Source: an uncultured Prevotellaceae bacterium | GTDB taxonomy: Bacteria > Bacteroidota > Bacteroidia > Bacteroidales > Bacteroidaceae | Length of the DNA stretch: 64,000 nt | Direction of reading: 5' to 3' | Assembly: GCA_946534585.1 (NCBI GenBank) | Contig: CAMNCV010000137.1 | Location: forward strand, 1-64,000 | In this document: positions 28,812 to 38,443 of the stretch, piece after piece | How the letters are laid out: the number at the start of each line of letters is the position of its first letter | Position numbering within the stretch: the stretch's first letter is position 1 | Position numbers and translations under genes: made by a program | Notes under the pieces: model-generated | What the model saw: the letters and a program-made list of their open reading frames with translations, nothing else | What the model was told of the DNA's origin: nothing | Databases searched by the model: none

Positions 28812-28905
28812 TACTGTAAAAGCATACATATTACCATGTAATCGCTATGCTTTTACACAGTAATCTGTATGCTTTTACAGTGTAATCGCTATGCTTTTAC
28901 AAAGC
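28812..28905. repeat. 22-bp-period intergenic repeat array, locus 3
   Basis: ctgtaaaagcatacatattaccatgtaatcgctatgcttttacacagtaatctgtatgcttttacagtgtaatcgctatgcttttacaaagc. Includes a 15-bp perfect inverted pair, 28813-28827 and 28867-28881. Confidence 0.85.
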
Positions 28906-28919
28906 CATTTGTTTGCATA

Positions 28920-30308
28920 TCACTGCATATCGTAAACCACCTGCATGATTTTCTTGCCGAGGGCATCTGCCTCATCCATGCTGTGCGCCTCGCTGTAAAC
29001 GCGGATTATCGGCTCGGTGTTTGACTTGCGCAGGTGTACCCACTTGTCGGGGAAATCAATCTTCACACCGTCAATGTCGTTTACCTGTGCATCCGACTGT
29101 GCACTGTACATTTCTTTTACCTTGCTTAGTATGGCATCAACGTCGGTTTCTGGCGTGAGGTCAATGCGGTTTTTGGCAATGAAATACTCAGGGAAGGTCT
29201 TGCGCAGTTCGCTGACCTTACACTCCTTCTGTGCTAAAGAGCTGAGGAATAAGGCAATGCCTACGAGTGCGTCGCGACCGTAGTGGCTCTCGGGGTAAAT
29301 CACTCCTCCGTTGCCTTCGCCGCCGATAACGGCACCCACCTCGCGCATCTTGGTCGTTACGTTTACCTCGCCCACGGCGGCTGCACTGTATTTGCCTCCA
29401 TGCTTCTCCGTCACGTCGCGCAGTGCGCGGGTGCTTGACAGATTGCTTACCGTAGCACCAGGAGTATGTGACAGCACATAGTCGGCCACGCTGACCAGCG
29501 TATATTCCTCGCCAAACATCGTGCCATCTTCACATATAAATGCCAGTCTGTCAACATCAGGGTCAACTACGATACCGAGATCATAGTTACCATTGCGCAG
29601 GGCATCCATAATGCCGCTGAGGTTTTTCTCCAAAGGTTCGGGATTATGGGCAAAATCTCCGTTTGCTTCGCCGTTGAGGAATGTGTAGGTCACACCGAGA
29701 CGGTCGAGTAGTGGAGGGAGTATTATGCCGCCTACGCTGTTGATAGAATCGACGACGACACGGAAATGTGCTTTCTTGACAGCCTCCTCATCAACCATTT
29801 TCAGTGCCATCACTGCGTCAATGTGGCGCTCGTCGAAGCTTTCTTCGGTGTAATGACCTATGTTATCTACGTCGGCATATACGAAGTCCTCTGCTTCTGC
29901 CGTGGCGAGTACCTCGGCACCATCCTGCGCAGTGAGGAATTCACCACGGTTGTTTAGCAGTTTCAGCGCGTTCCAATGGCGTGGATTGTGAGAAGCTGTG
30001 ATTATAATACCGCCGTCAGCACCTGCCATGGTGACAGCGAGCTCGGTGGTAGGAGTAGAGGCCAGTCCGATGTTTACTACGTCGAAGCCCATGCCGAGCA
30101 GTGTGCCACAGACGACATTCTTCACCATCTCGCCAGAGATGCGTGCGTCACGACCCACTACAATCTTGCCGCTGCCGTTTGGATAGGTCTTGCGTATGAA
30201 AGTGGCATATGCCGAAGTGAATTTTACTATGTCGAGCGGATTGAGGGTGTCGCCTGCAGGTCCGCCTATTGTACCGCGTATGCCGGATATTGATTTTATT
30301 AAAGACAT
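28920..30308 (-). CDS. glmM: Phosphoglucosamine mutase-type alpha-D-phosphohexomutase
   Basis: SISGIRGTIGG...VVGRDARISGEMVKNVV...GIIITASHNPRHWNALKLL...VDPDVDRLAFICEDG...GGEGNGGVIYPE. Confidence 0.88.
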   Translation of the reverse strand: MSLIKSISGIRGTIGGPAGDTLNPLDIVKFTSAYATFIRKTYPNGSGKIVVGRDARISGEMVKNVVCGTLLGMGFDVVNIGLASTPTTELAVTMAGADGGIIITASHNPRHWNALKLLNNRGEFLTAQDGAEVLATAEAEDFVYADVDNIGHYTEESFDERHIDAVMALKMVDEEAVKKAHFRVVVDSINSVGGIILPPLLDRLGVTYTFLNGEANGDFAHNPEPLEKNLSGIMDALRNGNYDLGIVVDPDVDRLAFICEDGTMFGEEYTLVSVADYVLSHTPGATVSNLSSTRALRDVTEKHGGKYSAAAVGEVNVTTKMREVGAVIGGEGNGGVIYPESHYGRDALVGIALFLSSLAQKECKVSELRKTFPEYFIAKNRIDLTPETDVDAILSKVKEMYSAQSDAQVNDIDGVKIDFPDKWVHLRKSNTEPIIRVYSEAHSMDEADALGKKIMQVVYDMQ

Positions 30309-30356
30309 GGTTTATTAAAGTTCTAAATTTTTAGTCATGTGTTGGGTAAAACCCCG

Positions 30357-31013
30357 TTATTGTCCTCTTTCGTATGTTATGTCGTAATAGCAAGCGTACA
30401 CACTGCTTGTCGCGTATGCCTGCCCTTGGCCGTGAGGAACGATGAGTCTTACGTGTGCGATACGCTCATCAGCACTTGCAGGGCGGCCGAGATTGATGTA
30501 TGTGAGTGGTATAAGCCATCCCGATGGCACAGAAGCACTGCTGTAACAGTTATACATCAGTCCTTCGCTAAATGATGCGCTGAATGTGCCAGAGGAGTTG
30601 CGTACGCTCATTTTATCTACCCATGTTGAGTAGAGAAACGAACCTCTGTTTGACAGTTGCAGCGAATCACCGTTGATGTTGTATTCCGTAAATCTGCACA
30701 GTACATCGGCACTCTCACCGTTTTTCAGCTTTTCACCGCAACCTTTGTCTATTATCTGCATATAGACACCGGTGGAACTGAACAGTACGTATTCATTCTT
30801 TGCCGTATCAGTCGTTTCGCCCTGTGCCTTGAAGTCAGCCTCGCTTATTACCTTGATGGCTCGTGTGTTAACATTACTGTTGCCTGCAAGAAAGCGGCTG
30901 ATGCAACTGTTTTCATACTCTTTCTGCTCAGCGTAGGTCTGTGTATCGTCGCATGAAGCGAATATAGCCACTATTGCGGTAAGCACAACCAGCGTGTGAA
31001 GAATTTCTTTCAT
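30357..31013 (-). CDS. DUF4827-like lipoprotein
   Basis: Lipobox VAIFASC; DDTQTYAEQKEYENSCISRFLAGNSNVNTRAIKVISEADFKAQG... resembles Bacteroidetes FKBP-like DUF4827. Confidence 0.65.
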   Translation of the reverse strand: MKEILHTLVVLTAIVAIFASCDDTQTYAEQKEYENSCISRFLAGNSNVNTRAIKVISEADFKAQGETTDTAKNEYVLFSSTGVYMQIIDKGCGEKLKNGESADVLCRFTEYNINGDSLQLSNRGSFLYSTWVDKMSVRNSSGTFSASFSEGLMYNCYSSASVPSGWLIPLTYINLGRPASADERIAHVRLIVPHGQGQAYATSSVYACYYDITYERGQ

Positions 31014-31026
31014 AATCTATTATCTC

Positions 31027-32067
31027 TTATTTCAATTTGTCTGCGTAAGCATCGATGGCTTTTTTTACTATCTCCACGGCCTCGCTGAGGGAACATTCCA
31101 GCCTGCCTCCTGCGGCATTCTTGTGACCTCCGCCATTGAAGAATTGCTTAGCCATCTCGTCGCAGGGGAAATCATCAACGGAGCGTGTGCTTATCCACAC
31201 CAGTCTCTCTTTCTCAGTGTCCTCGCGTAGTGATATTGAAAGTTTGTGTTTCAGTATCTTCAGCGGTACGTTTACTAATCCCTCGGCATCTCCTTTCTTG
31301 AAGTTGTACTTCTTCATATCTTCTTTTGAGATGGTGAAGTATGAAGCGTGTTTCGGAGGATAGAGTACCTTTAGGTTTCTGTTGAGCACATGTCCCCATA
31401 GTCTAAGGCGATCTACACTATATACATGGTACACATTGCGATAGATCTTGTCCTTGTCTATGCCCTTTGCCAGTAACTGCGAGATGATGAAGTAAATCTC
31501 AGGTTGTGTGCTGTTGTATGTGAATGCTCCCGTATCAGTCATCATACCACAGTATATATCTGTAGCCATGTCGCGTGTTATTGCGTCATATCCTCCCAGT
31601 TGCCAAATCAGTCGGAATACCATTTCCGAGGTGCTTGACATTTCAGGGTGCGACACCATTATGTCTGCTTTAATCTCTGGCTCCTCATGATGGTCGATGA
31701 GTATGACTTTCCCCTTGTAATTTTCAAGTGCAGCAGGCATCTCATGACCTGTTCTTGAGATTGTGTTGAGGTCGAGATAGCACAGCAAGTCGGCTTCATT
31801 CAGCAGTTGTTGTGCTTGTTCTTTCTTCTTGTCGTAGCGCAGAGACTGCTGCGTGCCAGGTATCCACTGCAGGTAATCTGGGTACATATCTGGCACGATG
31901 ACCGTTGCTTCCTTGCCCTGCTGGCGCAGATATTCTGCCCAGCTCAGTGACGAACCGAGTGCATCGCCGTCGGCGTTCATATGGCATACCAGTGCCACCT
32001 TGGTAGAACTGGCGATGAGGCTGCGCAGTCTGTCAGCCTCGTCGTCAGTCAGTAGGTTGATGTCCAT
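31027..32067 (-). CDS. DHH/DHHA1 family phosphoesterase (NrnA-like)
   Basis: VALVCHMNADGDALGSSLSW...VILIDHHEEPEI...YCGMMTDTGAFTYNST...FNGGGHKNAAGGRL. Confidence 0.93.
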   Translation of the reverse strand: MDINLLTDDEADRLRSLIASSTKVALVCHMNADGDALGSSLSWAEYLRQQGKEATVIVPDMYPDYLQWIPGTQQSLRYDKKKEQAQQLLNEADLLCYLDLNTISRTGHEMPAALENYKGKVILIDHHEEPEIKADIMVSHPEMSSTSEMVFRLIWQLGGYDAITRDMATDIYCGMMTDTGAFTYNSTQPEIYFIISQLLAKGIDKDKIYRNVYHVYSVDRLRLWGHVLNRNLKVLYPPKHASYFTISKEDMKKYNFKKGDAEGLVNVPLKILKHKLSISLREDTEKERLVWISTRSVDDFPCDEMAKQFFNGGGHKNAAGGRLECSLSEAVEIVKKAIDAYADKLK

Positions 32068-32070
32068 CGC

Positions 32071-32991
32071 CTAAAACAATTTGTTTGGGTAAACGCCCTC
32101 TTCTACAAGTTTGGCTATTCGAGCCACGGTGTCAGGACGATCCTCAGAGTATGTAACACCAAACCACTTGCTCGTGGTGTCGAGTACTTTGCACGTAGCA
32201 GTACCCTCGTTGATGAGTTTGTTGACCATCAGTGGGATAAAGAACTCTGATTTCAGGTTTTCAATGTTCGCTTTATCGCTTAGGAACTCCTTGAAATACT
32301 CCTCGCTGTATTGGAAGTAGTCAGGAGTGAAGCCCCACATGTTCATTGATACAGGTGCGTTCTCGTCGATATAAACCCACTCGCCGTCTTCTTTATTGTC
32401 AGCACGATAAGCCACTTTGCCGTCAACTCGTGCTATCTTGGTGCGTTCTACACATGTAGTCAGACATCCGTTGTCGTCCTTGGCGCATACGCCACGGCTT
32501 ACCGTTCCGTTCTCTGAGAGTGTGTTACCTACGCGGAAACCTACCATGGCATACTGTCCTTTAGCGCCTTCTGGCAGTTCGCTGAGGAACTTACCCATAA
32601 CCATGAATGCGTCGCGGTTGTAGAAATCATCGCAGTTGATTACGCAGAAGGGTTCGTTTATCACGTCCTTACCCATCAGTACGGCATGGTTTGTGCCCCA
32701 AGGCTTCTGTCGCCCTTCTGGAACGCTGAAACCCTCAGGCAGGGCATCGATAGACTGGAAACACAGTTCGCACTGTACTTTGCCTTCGTATTTTGCAAGA
32801 ATTTGTGTACGGAACTGCTCTTCGAAGTCCTTACGTATTACCCATACAATCTTGCCGAAACCGGCCTGTATAGCGTCGTAGATACTGTAGTCCATGATTG
32901 TCTCGCCATTTGGTCCGAGACCGTCGAGCTGCTTCAGTCCGCCGTAGCGGCTGCCCATGCCAGCAGCGAGCAGGAAAAGTGTTGGTTTCAT
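32071..32991 (-). CDS. Sugar-nucleotidyltransferase-like NTP transferase
   Basis: LFLLAAGMGSRYGGLKQLDGLGPNGETIMDYSIYDAIQAGFGKIVWVIR...CVINCDDFYNRDAF. Confidence 0.88.
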   Translation of the reverse strand: MKPTLFLLAAGMGSRYGGLKQLDGLGPNGETIMDYSIYDAIQAGFGKIVWVIRKDFEEQFRTQILAKYEGKVQCELCFQSIDALPEGFSVPEGRQKPWGTNHAVLMGKDVINEPFCVINCDDFYNRDAFMVMGKFLSELPEGAKGQYAMVGFRVGNTLSENGTVSRGVCAKDDNGCLTTCVERTKIARVDGKVAYRADNKEDGEWVYIDENAPVSMNMWGFTPDYFQYSEEYFKEFLSDKANIENLKSEFFIPLMVNKLINEGTATCKVLDTTSKWFGVTYSEDRPDTVARIAKLVEEGVYPNKLF

Positions 32992-33073
32992 TTGTTTTTA
33001 TGTGATTTTATTGTTTGTTTAAGCTCTGATACTCCACTGTCCATGGTGAGCAGAGGGTTTGTTGTTGCATCCT

Positions 33074-34405
33074 TTAGTTCCCGTCAGGCTTGCGGTTGTC
33101 GTTGAAGATAGACTCCGGCCAAGGGAAGAACTGCTGTACTTCGGGTGCTGGTAATATGTCAGACGTGGGTTTAATGTCAGGATTGGCAGGCGAGAAATCC
33201 TTCCAGTCGCTGACGATATACTGCGTCAGTGGCGACTGCAATTCCTTCAGTCCCATAACGATAAGCTTTGAGATTTCGTAAGCTCCGAAAGGGTTGAAGT
33301 GTGTGTTGTCAGCAAAAGCCTTTTCCTGCCAAGGGAAAGTGCCGGCAGGGTAGTGTACTAACAGATTGCGGCAACCGTTTTCACCCATTGTCTCAAATAA
33401 TGTCTTCGTTGATGCGTTAAGGTCAATGTACGGTACATTCTCGCGCTCAGCGACGGCTTTCATTGCTGCAGGGAAGTCACCATGAGTGTTGTTCAGGGTA
33501 CCGTCTTTCTTGAAAGAGCGACGCTGTGTTGGAGTACAGAAAATGACATTGCCACCACGTTCGCGCACACGGTCAACGAAAGTCTTCAGTGCTACCGAGT
33601 AATGATACCATGCGCCACGACCAGGTCCCTTTTCCTTTTCGTCGTTATGACCGAACTCGCAGAATACATAGTCACCCTTTTTGAGTTCGCTAAGTATCTT
33701 GTCGAGACGCAGTTGTGCGAGGAATGACGTGGCAGTCAGGCCGCTTTCCCCATAATTAGCCACGCAGACCTTGTCGTTGAACCATCGAGGGAACATCTGT
33801 CCCCACGATGCCCATGGCTCACGTCCTTGGTCAACCACGGTGCTATTGCCGCATAGAAACAGAGTTACGGCGGTGGTGTCAGGCTCTATCGTTATACTCT
33901 GCACAGCAGGAGCCTTACCGCAAAATTCCAATGTCAGCTTGTCATCCCACGTCAGCGAACCAACCTCGCCAGGCTTAATCTTGACCTTTTGCGGTGCGGT
34001 GGCATTGCCAGCGTTGATTATGGTATTACGCTTGTTTACAACAAACGACACAGTGCGCAGTTCCCCCCTCTTCGTCTTACAGCCTTCCACCATCAGTCTG
34101 CGGCTCTCAGCGCGCACCCATGTCTCGGCCGCACGTTTCTTGCTGCCCAGAACGAGTGTTATGCGGTAGTTGCCGTCAGGCACATTTACGGAGTAGTATA
34201 TAGGCTCATTGGGCAGGGTCTTGGCTTGTCCGTTGAGTATGGAACCCATGACAGGAGAGTTGGTGAAGTCCAATCCGTAGCCTTGGTCTTCGTTATATAG
34301 CCCCATTGGGCGGTCAGTAGTGAATGTAGCAGGTAGGTTCACACCACCAAATGCTGCCACTGAAGATGTGGCAACGCACAAGGAAATTATGAAATGTCGT
34401 AGCAT
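33074..34405 (-). CDS. SGNH/GDSL hydrolase, rhamnogalacturonan acetylesterase-like (CE12)
   Basis: TLFLCGNSTVVDQGREPWASWGQMFPRWF...VANYGESGLTATSF...YVFCEFGHNDEKEKGPG...DNTHFNPFGAYEISKL; galactose-binding-like N-terminal region. Confidence 0.9.
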   Translation of the reverse strand: MLRHFIISLCVATSSVAAFGGVNLPATFTTDRPMGLYNEDQGYGLDFTNSPVMGSILNGQAKTLPNEPIYYSVNVPDGNYRITLVLGSKKRAAETWVRAESRRLMVEGCKTKRGELRTVSFVVNKRNTIINAGNATAPQKVKIKPGEVGSLTWDDKLTLEFCGKAPAVQSITIEPDTTAVTLFLCGNSTVVDQGREPWASWGQMFPRWFNDKVCVANYGESGLTATSFLAQLRLDKILSELKKGDYVFCEFGHNDEKEKGPGRGAWYHYSVALKTFVDRVRERGGNVIFCTPTQRRSFKKDGTLNNTHGDFPAAMKAVAERENVPYIDLNASTKTLFETMGENGCRNLLVHYPAGTFPWQEKAFADNTHFNPFGAYEISKLIVMGLKELQSPLTQYIVSDWKDFSPANPDIKPTSDILPAPEVQQFFPWPESIFNDNRKPDGN

Positions 34406-34512
34406 TAAACTCGTGTTTTTAAATTACGGCGCAAAGGTAAGAAAAAAAATCAAAATCCAGACAAGTATAAATGTTTTTTATGTATTATTATATAAATAAA
34501 GTGTAAATTTAT

Positions 34513-34542
34513 TTGTAAACTGAAAGATTTTTTGTATTTTTG
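34513..34542 (+). promoter_or_regulatory. Bacteroidetes-type promoter for sppA
   Basis: TTG (34513-34515), 19-nt spacer, TATTTTTG (34535-34542). Confidence 0.55.
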
Positions 34543-34552
34543 CAGTTGATTT

Positions 34553-36445
34553 ATGAAAGATTTCTGGAAATACGTTTTTGCCACTGTTATTGGCATTTTA
34601 CTGACTGCAACGCTGTGGCTACTCCTTAGTTTGTGTATCCTTGCTTGCTCCATAACTGGAGGCAGCAAGGGCAAAAGCGTGGTACCGAAGGATGGCTCGG
34701 TACTCGTTGTCAAGTTGTCAGGGCAGATTGTAGAACATGTAGAGAGTGATGCCTTCAGCGACTTGCTTGGCGGCAGTGGGGTGGAGCAACAGGGGCTTGA
34801 CGAAATCGTTATGGCTATAGATAAGGCAGCATTATGCCCCGAGATACGTGGAATATATATAGAGGCAGGAATGCTTGACGCTGACTATGCTTCGCTTCAA
34901 GAGATACGCAATGCTTTGTTGCGCTTCAAGTCTGCAGGCTTGAGCAAACAGGCTTCGGGGAAGCGTGGCGCATGGAAGGCTGAGAGCCAGGCTGGAAAGC
35001 GTAAGTTCGTGGTGGCGTATGCTGACGAATATATGCAGGGAGCATACTATGTTTGTTCGGCAGCCGATGCCGTTTGGACTAATCCTCAGGGTATGGTTGA
35101 TCTCCATGGCTTGAGCGCCCAGCCAGTATATATCAAGGATTTGCTTGAGAAGTTCGGCGTAAAGATGACCGTCGTGAAGGTGGGTAAGTACAAGAGTGCA
35201 ACGGAGCAATACACAGAGACGCAGATGTCGGCAGAAAACCGCGAACAGACCAGTCGCTATATAGAGAACCTGTGGCATGAGATAGTGTTGGCAATAAGCC
35301 AGAGTCGTGGCATACCAGCTGACGACCTTAACCGATATGCTGATGAGATGACAGCCTTGCAGGATACGCATTGGCTTTCAACCACCACGGGGTTAGTTGA
35401 CGAACTGATGTATGCCGATGATGTAAAAGGCGAGATTAAGAAACTATTAGGCTTGAATCAGTTAGAGACAGTGCCTCAGGTATCGTGTGGCGAGATGTGT
35501 GGCTACCTTGTTTCAGCAAAGCAGATGAAAAGTCAGGTGGACTACCTCGGAGTGAATGTGGCTGATGATAAGATTGCCGTATATTACTGTGACGGCACAA
35601 TAGCGCAAAATAGTGCTACGGGAACGATAATGGGTGGTGCAGGCATCATCAGCAAAACGATGGTCGATGACCTCGATGCTCTGGCGCAGAATGACGATGT
35701 AAAGGCTGTGGTGATACGTATTAACTCTGGCGGTGGCGATGCCTTCGCCTCGGAAGAGATATGGCATTCAGTAGTAAAACTGCGTGAGAAGAAACCAGTG
35801 GTGGTGTCAATGGGCGGCATGGCTGCATCGGGTGCCTACTATCTCAGTGCTGGAGCATCATGGATAGTGGCACAGCCTACCACGCTGACAGGCTCTATCG
35901 GCATCTTCGGATGCTTCCCGAATATTGGTGGACTGATGCAGGAGAAACTCGGACTGCATTATGACAATGTAAAGACGAATAAGCACGCAGACTTTGATAT
36001 GACGCAGCGCGCACGACCGTTTGACGCTGAAGAGCAGCGCGCTCTGCAACGTTATATCGACCGTGGTTATGATTTGTTCTGCAAGCGTGTGGCTGATGGA
36101 CGGCGTTTGTCTGTCGATTCGGTGAAGGCTATAGCGCAGGGTAGGGTATGGACTGGTGCCGATGCCAAGCAGATAGGACTTGTTGACCAGCTCGGAGGAT
36201 TACCAGAGGCTGTGCGCAGGGCAGCTGCGCTTGCGAAGTTGTCGAGATATGAGTTGATTACGTTGCCGTTGCCAGCAAGCTGGACCGACCAGTTGTTTGA
36301 AACGGTGAAAGGTAATGGCAATAATCTCGATGAGCAGTTGCGTCTGATGCTTGGTACATTCTATGAACCATTCTGTACTGTCAGAAGCATAGAACAGCAG
36401 AGCTATGTGCAGGCTCGCTGTGAATATGTCATAATAAAGAATTGA
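34553..36445 (+). CDS. sppA: Signal peptide peptidase SppA, 67K type
   Basis: 630 aa; VVAYADEYMQGAYYVCSAADAVWTNPQGMVDLHGLSAQ...RINSGGGDAFASEEIWHSV...VVSMGGMAASGAYYLSAGASWIVAQPTTLTGSIGIFG. Confidence 0.96.
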   Translation: MKDFWKYVFATVIGILLTATLWLLLSLCILACSITGGSKGKSVVPKDGSVLVVKLSGQIVEHVESDAFSDLLGGSGVEQQGLDEIVMAIDKAALCPEIRGIYIEAGMLDADYASLQEIRNALLRFKSAGLSKQASGKRGAWKAESQAGKRKFVVAYADEYMQGAYYVCSAADAVWTNPQGMVDLHGLSAQPVYIKDLLEKFGVKMTVVKVGKYKSATEQYTETQMSAENREQTSRYIENLWHEIVLAISQSRGIPADDLNRYADEMTALQDTHWLSTTTGLVDELMYADDVKGEIKKLLGLNQLETVPQVSCGEMCGYLVSAKQMKSQVDYLGVNVADDKIAVYYCDGTIAQNSATGTIMGGAGIISKTMVDDLDALAQNDDVKAVVIRINSGGGDAFASEEIWHSVVKLREKKPVVVSMGGMAASGAYYLSAGASWIVAQPTTLTGSIGIFGCFPNIGGLMQEKLGLHYDNVKTNKHADFDMTQRARPFDAEEQRALQRYIDRGYDLFCKRVADGRRLSVDSVKAIAQGRVWTGADAKQIGLVDQLGGLPEAVRRAAALAKLSRYELITLPLPASWTDQLFETVKGNGNNLDEQLRLMLGTFYEPFCTVRSIEQQSYVQARCEYVIIKN

Positions 36446-36549
36446 TATAGCGACGTAACCACTATCAGAGCGTAATGTTGTTGGAAATAATGATTGTGGG
36501 AAAACTACAGACTAAGAATAATACATCATACACAAAATAAGGCAAAACC

Positions 36550-37734
36550 TTGGAGGGTGATTTCATAAAAATAAACAAATGGCTGATGCCGCTGTCGTGG
36601 TTGTACGGCGTTGGCGTTGGCGTAAGAAATGCAATGTTCGATAATGGGTTGCTGAAATCGCGAGAGTTCGACATTCCTGTTATATCCGTAGGCAATATAA
36701 CCGTGGGTGGTTCAGGTAAGACACCACACTCAGAGTACCTTGTTGACTTGCTCCGCAAGGAGTTTAAGGTGGCTGTGCTCAGTCGCGGATATAAGCGAAA
36801 GACGCGTGGCTATCGCGTGGCTGGTGCTGAGACCACGATGCCACAGATAGGCGATGAACCTTACCAGATGCACCGCAAGTTTCCAGATGCCTACGTAGCC
36901 GTTGATGCCAATCGTTGCCATGGAATCGAACGATTGACAAATGACGAAGCAACGAAAGACGTGCAGGTCATCGTGCTTGACGATGCCTTTCAGCATCGGT
37001 ATGTTAAACCAGGACTGAACATACTGCTCGTTGACTATCATCGGCTGATTATCTACGACAAATTGCTGCCGGCAGGCCGCCTGCGCGAACCATTGAAAGG
37101 AAAGGATAGGGCTGACATCGTTATAGTCACCAAGTGCCCGAAGGAAACAACGCCTATGGGCTACCGCGTACTTCAGCGTGCCATGAACCTCTATCCCTAT
37201 CAGCAGTTGTATTTCACTACGATGAAGCAACTGCCACTTGTGCCTATGTTTCCAGAATGTAAAACGCTGGAACATGACGGATTGTTGCCTAATGTATTAC
37301 TGATTAGTGGCATAGCATCGCCAGAACAGATAATGGAGGATATGAAGGATAAATGCGCCAGTATAACGCCGATGCACTTCCGTGACCACCACCAGTTTAC
37401 GAAGTCTGATGCCGAGGCTATCAATACGCAGTTTCGTATGATGCCAAAGCCTGCCGTTATCATAACAACGGAGAAGGATGCTACGCGACTGGAACTGCTC
37501 ACTAACCTCTCTGATGAAGTCCGTCAGTCAATATATGTGCAGCCGATAAGGGTGTCGTTCATACAGGGCGATGAAGAAGTGTTTAACGAAAAAATCATAA
37601 GCTATGTACGAAAAAATCAAAGAAACGGCGCAGTTCCTGCGTCAGCAGTTACAAAGCCTGTCGGCACTGCAAGCAGACCAACTGCCAACAACAGCGATAG
37701 TACTGGGAACAGGCCTCGGACAATTAGCTTCTGA
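36550..37734 (+). CDS. lpxK: Tetraacyldisaccharide 4'-kinase
   Basis: IPVISVGNITVGGSGKTPHSEYLVDLLR...VLSRGYKRKTRGYRV...GDEPYQMHRKFPDAYVAVDANRCHGIERL...VIVLDDAFQHRYVKPGLNILLVDYHR. Probable TTG start; C-terminus overlaps the next gene. Confidence 0.93.
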   Translation: MEGDFIKINKWLMPLSWLYGVGVGVRNAMFDNGLLKSREFDIPVISVGNITVGGSGKTPHSEYLVDLLRKEFKVAVLSRGYKRKTRGYRVAGAETTMPQIGDEPYQMHRKFPDAYVAVDANRCHGIERLTNDEATKDVQVIVLDDAFQHRYVKPGLNILLVDYHRLIIYDKLLPAGRLREPLKGKDRADIVIVTKCPKETTPMGYRVLQRAMNLYPYQQLYFTTMKQLPLVPMFPECKTLEHDGLLPNVLLISGIASPEQIMEDMKDKCASITPMHFRDHHQFTKSDAEAINTQFRMMPKPAVIITTEKDATRLELLTNLSDEVRQSIYVQPIRVSFIQGDEEVFNEKIISYVRKNQRNGAVPASAVTKPVGTASRPTANNSDSTGNRPRTISF

Positions 37735-38443
37735 AATTGACATCGTGTGGCAGATGTCATACGCTGATATTCCCAATTTCCCGGTTTCAACAGTTGAGGG
37801 ACATGACGGACGCCTCATCGTGGGACGTCTTGGCAACAGCATGGTGCTGGCTATGAAGGGGCGCTTTCATTACTATGAGGGTTACTCCATGCAACAGGTC
37901 ACGTTTCCCGTGCGCGTGATGTATGAACTGGGCATACGCACACTCTTCGTCAGCAATGCCGCCGGAGGTGTCAATGAGAATTTCCGCGTGGGCGACATGA
38001 TGGTCATCACTGACCATATCAATTTCTTCCCAGAGCATCCTCTGCGTGGAAAGAATTTACCAACAGGACCACGATTTCCTGATATGCACGAGCCTTACGA
38101 CCATAAACTCATTGCTCTTGCTGACAAGATTGCGGCTGATAAGGACATACGCCTTGTGCATGGTACGTATATAGGCGTACAGGGACCGAGTTACGAGACA
38201 CCTGCCGAATACCGCGCCTATCACACTCTTGGGGCTGATGCCGTAGGCATGAGCACGGTGCCAGAGGTTATCGTGGCTCGGCATTGTGGCATTCGTGTGT
38301 TCGGTATAAGTATAATTACGAATATCTACATCAGCGATTCGCCCGTTGAGGCTACTCATGAAGAGGTACAGGAGGCGGCTAACAGCGCTCAACCGTTGAT
38401 GACTGAGATATTTAAAGAAATGATAAAGAATGGAGATTGCTAA
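37604..38443 (+). CDS. Purine-nucleoside phosphorylase
   Basis: AIVLGTGLGQLASEI...VEGHDGRLIVGRLG...MKGRFHYYEGYSMQQVTFPVRVMYELGIRTLFVSNAAGGVN...GVQGPSYETPAEYRAYHTLGADAVGMSTVPEVIVARHCG. Confidence 0.95.
   Translation: MYEKIKETAQFLRQQLQSLSALQADQLPTTAIVLGTGLGQLASEIDIVWQMSYADIPNFPVSTVEGHDGRLIVGRLGNSMVLAMKGRFHYYEGYSMQQVTFPVRVMYELGIRTLFVSNAAGGVNENFRVGDMMVITDHINFFPEHPLRGKNLPTGPRFPDMHEPYDHKLIALADKIAADKDIRLVHGTYIGVQGPSYETPAEYRAYHTLGADAVGMSTVPEVIVARHCGIRVFGISIITNIYISDSPVEATHEEVQEAANSAQPLMTEIFKEMIKNGDC

Noticed and set aside
36446-36480. Possible fifth copy of the 22-bp repeat (gacgtaaccactatcagagcgtaatg)
   Set aside because: Only fragments resemble the consensus and the 22-bp spacing is not kept.
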